Notes under the pieces: model-generated
Databases searched by the model: none
What the model saw: the letters and a program-made list of their open reading frames with translations, nothing else
What the model was told of the DNA's origin: nothing
Shown: one piece after another, positions 29,624 through 38,693 of the stretch
How positions within the stretch are numbered: position 1 is the stretch's first letter
Layout of the letters: each line of letters begins with the position of its first letter
From: Streptococcus equinus ATCC 9812
GTDB taxonomy: Bacteria > Bacillota > Bacilli > Lactobacillales > Streptococcaceae
Length of the DNA: 49,931 nt
Direction of reading: 5' to 3'
NCBI RefSeq assembly: GCF_000187265.1
Contig: NZ_GL698432.1
Coordinates: 1 to 49,931, forward strand
Made by a program: the position numbers and the translations under genes

Positions 29624-29988
29624 TAATCTTCTCCTACAACTTTAATATTTTGTACGTAAACATTCACCATGTCTGCTGAGAGGCCAAGTTGATTTTCAAG
29701 ATTAAACTTGACACGTTCTTGAATGTTCTTAGATACTTCAGAAATTTTTACACCATATGACATTACTGTGTAAACATCGACTGAAATACCACTTTCTGTT
29801 GATTTGACAACAACACCTTTTGCGTAGTTTTCTTTACGCAGAAGCGCTTGAAAATTATCCTTAAGAGCACTTTTACTTGCCATACCAACAACACCAAAAA
29901 TTTCTGTTGCTGAACCGCCAACAACAGTTGCAATTACGTTGTCAGATAACTCAATCTGGCCATCCTTTGTATTAATTTTCACAGTCAT
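29623..29988 (-). CDS. Asp23/Gls24 family protein (YloU)
   Basis: 121-aa DUF322 protein (IELSDNVIATVVGGSATEIFG, later VDVYTVMSYGVKISEV, ending VNVYVQNIKVVGED). Relatives include Asp23 and Gls24 envelope-stress proteins; the YloU branch is regularly found just upstream of fakA, as here, with a shared base between stop and start. The function of this branch is not established, and a supporting role for the fatty acid kinase is inference. Confidence 0.88.
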   Translation of the reverse strand: MTVKINTKDGQIELSDNVIATVVGGSATEIFGVVGMASKSALKDNFQALLRKENYAKGVVVKSTESGISVDVYTVMSYGVKISEVSKNIQERVKFNLENQLGLSADMVNVYVQNIKVVGED

Positions 29989-30018
29989 ATTTACTACCTC
30001 AAAAGTTTTAATCAGTTT

Positions 30019-30047
30019 ATTTTACCATATATTAGCCGTATTGTAAA
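30019..30047 (-). promoter_or_regulatory. yloU-fakA promoter
   Basis: TTTACA (30042-30047), a 17-bp spacer and TAAAAT (30019-30024) with an extended TGG. Confidence 0.75.
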
Positions 30048-30080
30048 AAATAATGGAAAAATACCGTTTACAAAACAAAG

Positions 30081-30100
30081 AAAAAAGCCTTTCGGCTTTT
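30081..30100 (-). terminator. Terminator after rpmB
   Basis: AAAAGCC/GGCTTTT stem (30083-30089 with 30094-30100), 4-base loop, T run on the minus strand. Confidence 0.85.
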
Positions 30101-30103
30101 ATT

Positions 30104-30292
30104 TTATACGCGTTCAACTTTACCAGATTTAAGCGCACGAGCTGATGCCCAAACTTTTTTAGGTTTTCCATCTACAAGAATAGTAACTTTTTGAAGATTT
30201 GGTTTAACTGCACGTTTAGTTTTGTTCATTGCGTGTGAACGGTTGTTTCCTGATACAGTCTTACGACCTGTGAAATAACAAACTTTAGCCAT
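30104..30292 (-). CDS. rpmB: 50S ribosomal protein L28
   Basis: 62-aa ribosomal protein, [20 protein letters not shown] at the N-terminus and KPNLQKVTI in the middle. Only one N-terminal Cys is left, so this is the zinc-free type. It is monocistronic, in the opposite direction to no neighbour, between two terminators, with an AGGAGG Shine-Dalgarno. Confidence 0.97.
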   Translation of the reverse strand: MAKVCYFTGRKTVSGNNRSHAMNKTKRAVKPNLQKVTILVDGKPKKVWASARALKSGKVERV

Positions 30293-30321
30293 TTTATCTG
30301 CGTCCTCCTACTTAGATTATA

Positions 30322-30375
30322 GGTGTTTTACACCACATACCATAAAATGATAACATATTGGACCTAATTTAGCAA
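30322..30375 (-). promoter_or_regulatory. rpmB promoter and leader hairpin
   Basis: TTGCTA (30370-30375), a 17-bp spacer and TATCAT (30347-30352) with an extended TGT. The short leader contains the inverted repeat GGTGT/ACACC (30322-30334) just before the Shine-Dalgarno. Confidence 0.65.
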
Positions 30376-30462
30376 GTATTTTAGTCAATAATCATTAAAA
30401 AAGTTTTAGAAAAAGGTATATTATTTCTAAAGCTGCCGGAAAAATAAGAGTCTTTTGGAAAC

Positions 30463-30487
30463 AAAAAAAGTCCCAAATATGGGGACT
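30463..30487 (-). terminator. Terminator after tRNA-Thr
   Basis: AGTCCC/GGGACT stem (30469-30474 with 30482-30487) followed by seven T on the minus strand. Confidence 0.85.
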
Positions 30488-30498
30488 CTTCTTCCTTT

Positions 30499-30571
30499 TG
30501 CCGATTGCAGGAATTGAACCTACGACCTACGCGTTACGAGTGCGTTGCTCTACCGACTGAGCTAAATCGGC
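30499..30571 (-). tRNA. tRNA-Thr (anticodon CGT)
   Basis: 73-nt cloverleaf on the minus strand. The acceptor stem is GCCGATT with AATCGGC, the D arm GCTCAGTCGGTAGAGC, the anticodon loop CTCGTAA giving anticodon CGT (threonine, ACG codons), and the T arm GTAGGTTCAATTCCTGC. The closing pair of the anticodon stem is an A-C mismatch. CCA is not encoded. Confidence 0.93.
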
Positions 30572-30581
30572 TAACAGGTTC

Positions 30582-30609
30582 ATTATAGCACTCGCTAAAA
30601 TAATGTCAA
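30582..30609 (-). promoter_or_regulatory. tRNA-Thr promoter
   Basis: TTGACA (30604-30609), a 16-bp spacer and TATAAT (30582-30587), both perfect hexamers, with an extended TGC. Confidence 0.9.
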
Positions 30610-30638
30610 CAAAAGAAGCGATTTCTAAAGAAAAAATC

Positions 30639-30668
30639 AAAAAAACTTCCAAAAAGGGAAGTTTTTTT
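30639..30668 (-). terminator. Terminator after fba
   Basis: AAAAAACTTCC with GGAAGTTTTTT, six-base loop, T runs on both strands. Confidence 0.88.
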
Positions 30669-30685
30669 AACGAAACGAAGTCTGA

Positions 30686-31567
30686 TTAAGCTTTGTTAGC
30701 TGAACCAAATACGTCGATACGTTCTTCAACAGCTTCAGTAATAGCTTCGAAACCTGGTTTCAAGAATTTACGTGGGTCGAAGAGTTTTTTCTTATCGTAT
30801 TCTTCTTCGTTTGCTTCGTATTCAGCAACAAATTTACGAGTAGCTTTAGCGAATGCAAGTTGACATTCAGTGTTAACGTTAACTTTAGCTACACCAAGTT
30901 TGATAGCCGCTTTGATTTGATCATCAGGGATACCTGATCCACCGTGCAATACGATTGGGAATCCAGGAACAGCAGCAGTTAATTTTTCAAGGTGATCAAG
31001 GTGAAGACCTTTCCAGTTTGCTGGGTATGGACCGTGGATGTTACCGATACCTGCTGCAAGGAAGTCGATTCCTGTAGCAACCATAGCTTTAGCATCTTCG
31101 ATTGGAGCAAGTTCGCCGTCACCGATGATACCGTCTTCTTCACCACCGATAGTACCAACTTCAGCTTCAACTGAGATACCTTTAGCGTGTGCTTTAGCAA
31201 CAACTTCTTTAGCTTTTTCAAGGTTTTCTTCAAGTGGAAGGTGTGAACCGTCGAACATAACTGAAGTGTAACCAACTTCGATACATTCTAATGCATCTTC
31301 AAAATGACCGTGGTCAAGGTGAATAGCAACTGGTACAGTGATACCCATTGATTCTACAAGGTTTTCAATAAGTGCTTTACAAAGTTTGTAACCACCCATG
31401 TATTTTGCAGCACCCATTGAAGTTTGGATAAGGATTGGAGCTTTTTTAGCTTCTGCTGCACGTAAAATTGCTTGAGTCCATTCAAGGTTGTTTGTGTTAA
31501 ATCCACCAACTGCATATCCGTTGTCACGGGCTGCTTTGACAAATTTTTCTGCTGAAACGATTGCCAT
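30686..31567 (-). CDS. fba: Class II fructose-1,6-bisphosphate aldolase
   Basis: Zinc-dependent glycolytic aldolase that splits fructose-1,6-bisphosphate to DHAP and glyceraldehyde-3-phosphate. The 293-aa protein has the catalytic and metal site in PVAIHLDHGHFEDA, the Glu site SVEAEVGTIGGEEDG, HGPYPANWKG and the phosphate loop LHGGSGIPDDQ. It is monocistronic with an AGGAGG Shine-Dalgarno. Codon use looks biased toward highly expressed genes. Confidence 0.97.
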   Translation of the reverse strand: MAIVSAEKFVKAARDNGYAVGGFNTNNLEWTQAILRAAEAKKAPILIQTSMGAAKYMGGYKLCKALIENLVESMGITVPVAIHLDHGHFEDALECIEVGYTSVMFDGSHLPLEENLEKAKEVVAKAHAKGISVEAEVGTIGGEEDGIIGDGELAPIEDAKAMVATGIDFLAAGIGNIHGPYPANWKGLHLDHLEKLTAAVPGFPIVLHGGSGIPDDQIKAAIKLGVAKVNVNTECQLAFAKATRKFVAEYEANEEEYDKKKLFDPRKFLKPGFEAITEAVEERIDVFGSANKA

Positions 31568-31639
31568 TATATAGGCCTCCTATTTATTTTTTGGGATAAT
31601 CCCTTTTACACGTACATTTTATCACAAATCTCATCAGAT

Positions 31640-31712
31640 TGCTAGCGTTACTTGAAATTTGACTGATTTTCTATGAAAAAACGCCCACAAATAACAAAAT
31701 TTACTGAAAATG
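31640..31712 (-). promoter_or_regulatory. fba upstream region with a CodY-like box
   Basis: A 13/15 CodY-like match, AATTTACTGAAAATG, lies at 31698-31712, about 130 bases before the fba ATG. Closer to the gene, TGATAAAAT (minus strand, 31615-31623) looks like an extended -10 and GGGATAATCCC (31593-31603) is a small palindrome in the leader. Confidence 0.4.
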
Positions 31713-31750
31713 AAAGCTTTATTTCATACTATTACTTTCCATTGAATAAC

Positions 31751-31775
31751 AAAAAAGACAAGCCTTAGCTTGTCT
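31751..31775 (-). terminator. Terminator after tRNA-Leu
   Basis: AGACAAGC/GCTTGTCT perfect 8-bp stem, 4-base loop, six T on the minus strand. Confidence 0.88.
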
Positions 31776-31779
31776 GCTC

Positions 31780-31865
31780 TGCGGAAAGAGGGACTTGAAC
31801 CCTCACGATCTAAAGCGATCACAGGATCCTTAGTCCTGCGCGTCTGCCAATTCCGCCATTTCCGC
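31780..31865 (-). tRNA. tRNA-Leu (anticodon AAG)
   Basis: 86-nt class II tRNA on the minus strand. The acceptor stem is GCGGAAA with TTTCCGC. The anticodon stem-loop CAGGA-CTAAGGA-TCCTG gives anticodon AAG (leucine, CTT codons). A long variable arm (GATCGCTTTAGATC) and the T arm GAGGGTTCAAGTCCCTC are visible. CCA is not encoded. Confidence 0.93.
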
Positions 31866-31886
31866 TGTTCCTTAACAACATAAATA

Positions 31887-31915
31887 ATTATATCAGTGAT
31901 TCTTGTTTCTGTCAA
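31887..31915 (-). promoter_or_regulatory. tRNA-Leu promoter
   Basis: TTGACA (31910-31915), exactly 17 bases, TATAAT (31887-31892) with an extended TGA. It abuts the stop codon of the upstream hydrolase gene. Confidence 0.92.
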
Positions 31916-31917
31916 CA

Positions 31918-32862
31918 CTATTTTTCATTTTTTTGCAAAAAAGCTGAAATTTTTTCAAAATATGTTGTTGGATCAGTTTCAAACGACTTCGCATGACCCG
32001 CACCTTTTGCTATATAAAGCTCTTTCTCACCTTTTGAAGCACGATAGTTTTTGTAAACCATACTTGTCGGAACAAATTCATCTTTACTACCGTGAATAAA
32101 AAGAGTTGGTCGTTCATTTTTCTTAAGCTGATTAATACAGCTTGCTTGTCCATATGAAAATCCTGCTCTAATTTTTGAAACAACTGAAACTTCATAGACT
32201 AATGGGAATGAAGGTAGGTTGTACATTTCTTTAGCTTGATATTTTATCTCATCCCAGACACTGCTGAACCCACAATCTTCAATAATATTATCGACTTGTT
32301 TCGGTAAAGAGTCTTCTCCTGAAGCCATCATGACAGTTGCAGCTCCCATTGAAACTCCAAATAAAGTGATTTGACTGTTAGAGTTCTCTAAAGCTAGTAG
32401 CTCAGCCCACTTAATAACATTTAGTCGGTCATTCCAGCCAAAACCAATAATCTGCCCTTCACTTTCACCGTGAGACATATTATCTGGCATAAGAACATTA
32501 TAGCCCATCTCATGGAACATCCATGCGTAAGGTTTCATATCTTCTTTTTTACTATTAAATCCGTGAACTACAATGACAGTCTTATTTGTTTCATTTGCTG
32601 CAGGAACATACCAAGCATCTTGTTTTAAACCTTGATTAGTCATCCAGCGTGTTTCTTTTGATAATTGATCAAAATTTTGTTCGTAAGCATATAATGCATT
32701 ATCTTTTGAACGCGCCTTGTGATTGATAAATGATTTTTCTTCACGAACTTGTGCAACGTGGAAAAAATAAAAACTTGCCCCAATACTTGTGACAAATAAC
32801 AGTGCAACAATCCATAATAAAACAATACGTTTTCTTATTTTTCTGATTCTCATTTTTCTCAT
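31918..32862 (-). CDS. Membrane-anchored alpha/beta hydrolase
   Basis: Serine hydrolase of the alpha/beta fold (S33/BAAT-like), 314 aa from the chosen ATG. A positively charged N-terminus and one TM helix (IVLLWIVALLFVTSIGASFYF) anchor the catalytic domain outside the cell. The oxyanion region VIVVHGFNSKKED, nucleophile elbow GVSMGAA, acid HGSKDEF and histidine GAGHAKSF are all present. Substrate unknown. An upstream ATG at 32961 would add 33 residues before the charged segment, through the promoter, and is unlikely. The -10 TATAAT lies 7 bases before this ATG and there is no Shine-Dalgarno, so the mRNA may be leaderless. A second ATG is at 32853. Confidence 0.85.
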   Translation of the reverse strand: MRKMRIRKIRKRIVLLWIVALLFVTSIGASFYFFHVAQVREEKSFINHKARSKDNALYAYEQNFDQLSKETRWMTNQGLKQDAWYVPAANETNKTVIVVHGFNSKKEDMKPYAWMFHEMGYNVLMPDNMSHGESEGQIIGFGWNDRLNVIKWAELLALENSNSQITLFGVSMGAATVMMASGEDSLPKQVDNIIEDCGFSSVWDEIKYQAKEMYNLPSFPLVYEVSVVSKIRAGFSYGQASCINQLKKNERPTLFIHGSKDEFVPTSMVYKNYRASKGEKELYIAKGAGHAKSFETDPTTYFEKISAFLQKNEK

Positions 32863-32868
32863 GCTCAC

Positions 32869-32896
32869 TATTATACTATTTTTTCTAAAAATGTGA
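32869..32896 (-). promoter_or_regulatory. Hydrolase promoter, very close to the ATG
   Basis: TTCACA, a 16-bp spacer and TATAAT on the minus strand, ending 7 bases before the ATG at 32862. Confidence 0.6.
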
Positions 32897-32922
32897 ATAC
32901 TTCCTTCATATAAAGTGTTTTC

Positions 32923-32956
32923 AAAAAAATACCCGTCAAGCCATAAAGGTTTGACG
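32923..32956 (-). terminator. Terminator after pyrG
   Basis: Nine-pair stem with core CGTCAA/TTGACG (32934-32942 with 32948-32956), T run on the minus strand at 32923-32929. Confidence 0.85.
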
Positions 32957-32970
32957 AGCATTTCTATCCA

Positions 32971-34629
<1,659 letters not shown>

Positions 34630-34647
34630 TTAAAAAGCAAAAGAACA

Positions 34648-34702
34648 TCAAATAATCAGCAACATTATTTGACAGATAAAAAGTAAATGTCCAATTACTT
34701 TT
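34648..34702 (-). repeat. Two hairpins in the pyrG leader downstream of the attenuator
   Basis: TCAAATAAT/ATTATTTGA (34648-34656 with 34664-34672) is a perfect 9-bp stem, and AAAAGTAA/TTACTTTT follows at about 34678-34702. Neither has a T run. Role unknown. Confidence 0.5.
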
Positions 34703-34710
34703 AGGAAAAC

Positions 34711-34740
34711 AAAAATAGCTCCCTAAAAAGTTAGGGAGCT
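34711..34740 (-). terminator. pyrG leader attenuator (intrinsic terminator)
   Basis: Perfect 10-bp stem AGCTCCCTAA/TTAGGGAGCT (34717-34726 with 34731-34740), 4-base loop and a T-rich tail, about 30 bases after the transcription start and 135 bases before the pyrG ATG. The 5' arm of the transcript contains CUCCCU, which could pair with extra G residues at the 5' end. Confidence 0.8.
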
Positions 34741-34765
34741 TTTCTCCGACCTCTAAAAAAGAGGT

Positions 34766-34805
34766 GCCCGAATAATACTATAAACTATCCAGAAACTTTT
34801 GTCAA
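34766..34805 (-). promoter_or_regulatory. pyrG promoter with GGGC start
   Basis: TTGACA (34800-34805), 17 bases, TATAGT (34777-34782), then 7 bases to GGGC (34769 to 34766), the expected start. In Bacillus subtilis and Lactococcus lactis pyrG, a GGGC start allows repeated G addition when CTP is low. The added G tract blocks the terminator. A small hairpin ACCTCT/AGAGGT (34749-34765) follows. Confidence 0.82.
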
Positions 34806-34850
34806 ATGATAAGACAAAGTTTTTTTAATTAAACTTTTTTGATTTAGATA

Positions 34851-35423
34851 TTATTCTTCGTCTAAATCGTCGTCTTCATCATCTTCTTCGTTGATTTCAA
34901 CGTCTTCATCCAAATCTTCATCTGGAATAATTTCGTTGATTTCAGAATCGTATGATTCAACTTCAGATTTTTCATCATCTGGATTTTCATCATCGTATTC
35001 CATATCTGAAGATTTTGCAGAATAATCATCATCTTCTGGATCATCATCTGAATAATCGATAGCATCTTCATCACCGTCCATAAACGCATTTACACGTTTG
35101 CGTTTACGTTTAGGTGCTCCATTTTCATCATCTTCAAGTGTAATGATTTCTTCGTCGATTTCATCGATAGCATACCATGAACGAAGTCCCCATTTGTTGT
35201 CGCCAAGTGGAATAAAGCTTCCATCAACGTTCAATGCAGAATAAAAATATGGTAATGCTTCACGAATTTCTGCATCTGATTTTTCAAGGTAATTTTGGAT
35301 CTCATTTACAAGATCGCTGAAATACATTTCATGATCACGTCCACGTTCTTCAAGGATGGCACGTGCAACTTCAATCATTGAAAGTTCGCTTTTTTCTTGT
35401 CCAGCAAATACTTCTAATTCCAA
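34851..35423 (-). CDS. rpoE: DNA-directed RNA polymerase delta subunit RpoE
   Basis: Gram-positive accessory RNA polymerase subunit that speeds recycling and sharpens promoter choice. A TTG start at 35423 is chosen because it follows AAGGAG at the right distance and gives [15 protein letters not shown], the family N-terminus; the ATG at 35468 lies upstream of the Shine-Dalgarno. The 190-aa protein has a HARE-HTH folded half (to about residue 100) and a very acidic disordered C-terminal half rich in Asp and Glu, ending [12 protein letters not shown]. Confidence 0.94.
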   Translation of the reverse strand: MELEVFAGQEKSELSMIEVARAILEERGRDHEMYFSDLVNEIQNYLEKSDAEIREALPYFYSALNVDGSFIPLGDNKWGLRSWYAIDEIDEEIITLEDDENGAPKRKRKRVNAFMDGDEDAIDYSDDDPEDDDYSAKSSDMEYDDENPDDEKSEVESYDSEINEIIPDEDLDEDVEINEEDDEDDDLDEE

Positions 35424-35500
35424 GATAGTTCTCCTTATTAATCTTAGGATATGGGCAAACAGCCACAAAAAACCTATTATCTTAATTTTCGTTACTCTCT

Positions 35501-35529
35501 ATTTTACGCTAATTTTGCCAATTCGTCAA
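35501..35529 (-). promoter_or_regulatory. rpoE promoter
   Basis: TTGACG (35524-35529), 17 bases, TAAAAT (35501-35506), giving a leader of about 70 bases. Confidence 0.8.
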
Positions 35530-35682
35530 AAGATTTATCAAAAATTCCTGAGAAATGCATAAAAAGAAAGTGAGACAAACCAAGTTCCTGCAAAGAATTG
35601 TTTAAGATCAGAAATCTAGCTTGCTAAGCAGGCATCACTAATTAATGGTGCATAAACATGGCATCTTCAATTGTATGGGCAC
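35530..35682. other. Noncoding spacer between tig and rpoE
   Basis: About 150 bases with no supported gene. It contains a loose CCTGC/GCAGG pairing (35587-35591 with 35628-35632) and GAAAGTGAGACAAAC at about 35567, which reminds me of degenerate repeats seen downstream of streptococcal genes. I cannot place it in a known family. Confidence 0.35.
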
Positions 35683-35720
35683 AAAAAAGAAGCTGAGCAC
35701 TTTTGTGCCAGCCTCTTTTT
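35683..35720 (-). terminator. Terminator after tig
   Basis: Long stem with inner GCAC-tttt-GTGC and outer AAAAAGA/TCTTTTT arms, two mismatches, T run on the minus strand. Confidence 0.88.
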
Positions 35721-35741
35721 AATTATTTATCTAAAGATAAA

Positions 35742-37025
35742 TTATTTTACTTTAGCAGTACTTGTTACCACTTCAACAGCTTTCTTCATAGCGATGTCGT
35801 GTTTAAGCATGTCTGCTGAAAGAAGGTTACGAACTTGTTCAACTTCCATGTTGTATTCTGAAGCAAGGTCATTGATTTCTTTTTCGATTTCTTCGTCAGA
35901 AGCTTCGAATCCTTCTGCTTTAGCGATAGCTTCGATAACAAGGTTAGTTTTAACACGTTTGTCAGCGTCAGCTTCGTATTGTTTGTGAAGGTCTTCTTCA
36001 GTTGTACCAGTCAATTGGAAGTACATTTCTGGAGAGATACCTTGACGTTGCATGTTGCCCATGAATTCATTCATAGCGCGGTGAACTTCGTCGTGAACCA
36101 TTTCTTCTGGCAATTCAACGATTTCAGCGTTAGCAACAGCCAATTCAAGTGCAGCACCTTCAACAGCATCGTCAAATGCGATTTCTTTAGCTGATTCAAG
36201 TTCTTTACGGTATTTAGCTTTCAATTCGTCAAGAGTTTCAACTTCTTCGTCGATGTCTTTTGCAAGTTCATCGTCAAGAGCTGGAACTTCTTTAGCTTTA
36301 ACTTCGTGAACAGTTGTAACGAATTTAGCATCTTTACCAGCAAGATCTTCTGCTTGGTATTGTTCTGGGAATGTTACGTTAACTTCTACAGTTTCACCAG
36401 CTTTAGCACCAACTAATTGGTCTTCGAAGCCAGGGATGAATTGACCTGAACCAAGTTCAAGTGAGAAGTTTTCACCTTTACCACCGTCGAATTCAACACC
36501 GTCAACTGTACCAACGAAGTCGATAACAACAGTGTCACCAAGTTCTGCAGCGCCTTCTTTAACGATAAGTTCTGCAAGGTTGTTGCGTTCGCGTTCTACT
36601 TTTTCGTCAACTTCGGCGTCAGTTACTTCTTTAGTAGCTTCTACTGAAACTTCAAGGTTTTTGTAGTCACCAAGTTTAACTTCTGGTTTTGTAACAACTT
36701 CAGCAGTCAAAGTCCATTCTTGACCTTTTTCCATTGATTTGATATCAATTTTTGGTTGTGCAACAACATCAAGGCTAAGTTCAGCAACTGCTGCTTGGTA
36801 AGCTGCAGGAAGAAGAGCGTTCAATGCATCTTCGTAAAGAGCTTCTTCACCAAATTGTTGGTTGAATACGGCACGTGGCATGTGACCTTTACGGAATCCA
36901 GGTGCGTTCAAATTTTTCTTAACTTTGTTGAATGCTTGATCAAGAGCTGGTTTGATTTTATCTTGACCGATTGTGAATGTAATCACGCCACGGTTAGTAG
37001 CTTTGTTTTCAAATGATACAGACAT
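35742..37025 (-). CDS. tig: Trigger factor (ribosome-associated chaperone and PPIase)
   Basis: Binds nascent chains at the ribosome exit. The 427-aa protein has the ribosome-binding tail domain with GFRKGHMPR (the GFRxGxxP signature), a central FKBP-type PPIase domain ([20 protein letters not shown]) and a helical C-terminal domain. It is monocistronic with a TTGACA promoter. Length and domains are normal. Confidence 0.97.
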   Translation of the reverse strand: MSVSFENKATNRGVITFTIGQDKIKPALDQAFNKVKKNLNAPGFRKGHMPRAVFNQQFGEEALYEDALNALLPAAYQAAVAELSLDVVAQPKIDIKSMEKGQEWTLTAEVVTKPEVKLGDYKNLEVSVEATKEVTDAEVDEKVERERNNLAELIVKEGAAELGDTVVIDFVGTVDGVEFDGGKGENFSLELGSGQFIPGFEDQLVGAKAGETVEVNVTFPEQYQAEDLAGKDAKFVTTVHEVKAKEVPALDDELAKDIDEEVETLDELKAKYRKELESAKEIAFDDAVEGAALELAVANAEIVELPEEMVHDEVHRAMNEFMGNMQRQGISPEMYFQLTGTTEEDLHKQYEADADKRVKTNLVIEAIAKAEGFEASDEEIEKEINDLASEYNMEVEQVRNLLSADMLKHDIAMKKAVEVVTSTAKVK

Positions 37026-37060
37026 GAAGTCATTTCTCCTTAAAATTTTATATACAGTTT

Positions 37061-37090
37061 AGTTTAACATATTTCAGGCTTTTTTGTCAA
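37061..37090 (-). promoter_or_regulatory. tig promoter
   Basis: TTGACA (37085-37090), 18 bases, TAAACT (37061-37066) with an extended TGT. Confidence 0.7.
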
Positions 37091-37191
37091 AGAATAGTGC
37101 TATATCAAGGGTTTTAGGCGCTAAGTTTTTTTGCTTGATTTCAGCATTTTTCACTGTCAATTTTTGTTTCAAAAAACAAATCAATAAAGAC

Positions 37192-37220
37192 TTGCTTGAC
37201 GTGTATTTTTTTAATAAACT
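37192..37220 (+). promoter_or_regulatory. mscS promoter, adjacent to the start codon
   Basis: TTGCTT, 17 bases, TAAACT (37215-37220). The first ATG follows at once and a second ATG begins 6 bases later, where transcription would be expected to start. Confidence 0.55.
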
Positions 37221-37226
37221 ATGGGT

Positions 37227-38069
37227 ATGAACATTATTTCAAAATATATCGAACGTCTGCAGGTAGAAGAAATTGCAGTTGATATCATCTCAAAAATCGT
37301 ATCACTTCTCCTTCTTCTTATCGTATTTTTAATCGCAAAACGCGTGTTAAATTTCATTTTCACACACGCTATTGCAAAATCAATTTCATTTTCACGACAG
37401 ACTGAAGCTCGCAAAAAAACCATTGTCAAATTGCTTCACAACATCATGAATTACACCCTTTATTTCTTCTTTATTTATTGGATGCTAAGCATTCTTGGTG
37501 TACCTGTCTCTAGTCTACTTGCTGGGGCTGGACTTGCTGGGGTTGCCCTTGGTCTTGGCGCACAAGGTTTCTTAACTGATGTTGTTAATGGTTTCTTCAT
37601 CTTGCTTGAAAATCAATTTGAAGTTGGGGATTCAGTTGTTATCGGTTCTGTCGAAGGAAATATTTCAAGCGTTGGTATTCGCACAACGCAAATCCGCGGT
37701 TTTGATGGGACATTACATTTTATTCCTAACCGCAACATCACCGTTGTTTCTAACAAATCACGCGGCGATATGCGAGTTCAGATTGATATCCCAATCTATG
37801 CTCACACAGACTTGGAGAAAGTATCAAATATCATTAAAACCATCAATAAAGAGCAGTTACCTGATTTCCCTGAAATCGTTGGTAGTCCGACAATCCTCGG
37901 CCCACGTACAAATAGCACTGCTCAGTTAGTTTTCCGCGTTGATATTTTCGTACAAAATGGTAAACAAAACTATATCTATTCTAATTTTTATCGTCTTTAT
38001 CAAGAGGCACTTTTGGAAAACGATATCTCTCTACCAACCATGTACGCTAACCCAACACTTTCAAAATAA
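37227..38069 (+). CDS. mscS: Small-conductance mechanosensitive channel MscS
   Basis: Tension-gated channel that releases solutes on osmotic downshock. The 280-aa protein (282 from the ATG at 37221) has three TM helices, the pore helix SSLLAGAGLAGVALGLGAQGFLTD, the beta domain (FEVGDSVVIGSVEGNISSVGIRTTQIRGFDG and FIPNRNI), and the C-terminal alpha/beta vestibule. No Shine-Dalgarno precedes either ATG. The second ATG is preferred because it fits the predicted transcription start; either is possible. Confidence 0.9.
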   Translation: MNIISKYIERLQVEEIAVDIISKIVSLLLLLIVFLIAKRVLNFIFTHAIAKSISFSRQTEARKKTIVKLLHNIMNYTLYFFFIYWMLSILGVPVSSLLAGAGLAGVALGLGAQGFLTDVVNGFFILLENQFEVGDSVVIGSVEGNISSVGIRTTQIRGFDGTLHFIPNRNITVVSNKSRGDMRVQIDIPIYAHTDLEKVSNIIKTINKEQLPDFPEIVGSPTILGPRTNSTAQLVFRVDIFVQNGKQNYIYSNFYRLYQEALLENDISLPTMYANPTLSK

Positions 38070-38079
38070 CAAGACAAGA

Positions 38080-38110
38080 AAAAGGTTGAAGTTTAACACT
38101 TCAACCTTTT
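38080..38110. terminator. Bidirectional terminator between mscS and the DUF436 gene
   Basis: Perfect 13-bp stem AAAAGGTTGAAGT/ACTTCAACCTTTT with a 5-base loop, between convergent genes. Confidence 0.92.
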
Positions 38111-38114
38111 ATTT

Positions 38115-38678
38115 TTAAAATTTACGAATTGGATCAGCGGTGTAAGTCGCACGCGCACCACCAATTAATTTTGGTCGGCTAGCTAAAGCTGTGACATGCG
38201 CACCACCTAACTCGCGCTGTACCGGAATTAATGGCACTTGCACGCGCTTAACATGCATTCCAATAAATGTATCACCAATATCAAGACCAGCTTGTGCCAC
38301 AATTTCTTCTACTTCTACAGGATCTTGCATGAATTTAAAAGCAGCAACTTGACCACTTCCTCCAGCGTGCAGATTTGGAATGACATTAACGATTTCTAAA
38401 TCCTTTTTCTCAGCCAGTTCACGTTCTACTGTCAAGGCACGATTCAGGTGCTCACACCCTTGAACTGCCAAATAAATGCCACGCTCAGTCAATTCTTCAA
38501 CAAGTGTTTTTACAATCACTTCACCGATTTCAGCGCTGCTATTTTTTCCAATCAAACCTCCAGCCACTTCACTAGATGATAATCCAAGGACAAAAATTTG
38601 TCCTTTTTTAATGGCAGATCGTTCAATAATATCAACGACAATCACTCGTGTTTGATTCGCTAAAGCCTTTAAATCCAT
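38115..38678 (-). CDS. DUF436 / TIGR01440 family protein (YwlG-like)
   Basis: 187-aa conserved protein of unknown function. It shows the family stretch [17 protein letters not shown], then [17 protein letters not shown] and [17 protein letters not shown], and ends [17 protein letters not shown]. The conserved His/Cys pair in GCEHLNR and His in PNLHAGGS suggest a binding or catalytic site. It is the last gene of truA-pdxK-S component-DUF436, an arrangement common in streptococci. Confidence 0.9.
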   Translation of the reverse strand: MDLKALANQTRVIVVDIIERSAIKKGQIFVLGLSSSEVAGGLIGKNSSAEIGEVIVKTLVEELTERGIYLAVQGCEHLNRALTVERELAEKKDLEIVNVIPNLHAGGSGQVAAFKFMQDPVEVEEIVAQAGLDIGDTFIGMHVKRVQVPLIPVQRELGGAHVTALASRPKLIGGARATYTADPIRKF

Positions 38679-38693
38679 ACTAAACCTCCGTAC

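Noticed and set aside
34851..35120. Asp/Glu-rich low-complexity stretch as a simple DNA repeat
   Set aside because: It is the normal acidic tail of the delta subunit.
35424..35468. ATG at 35468 as the rpoE start
   Set aside because: It lies upstream of the Shine-Dalgarno; the TTG at 35423 gives the family N-terminus.
35643..35723. A 26-codon plus-strand ORF
   Set aside because: It runs through the tig terminator, has no Shine-Dalgarno and no recognisable sequence.
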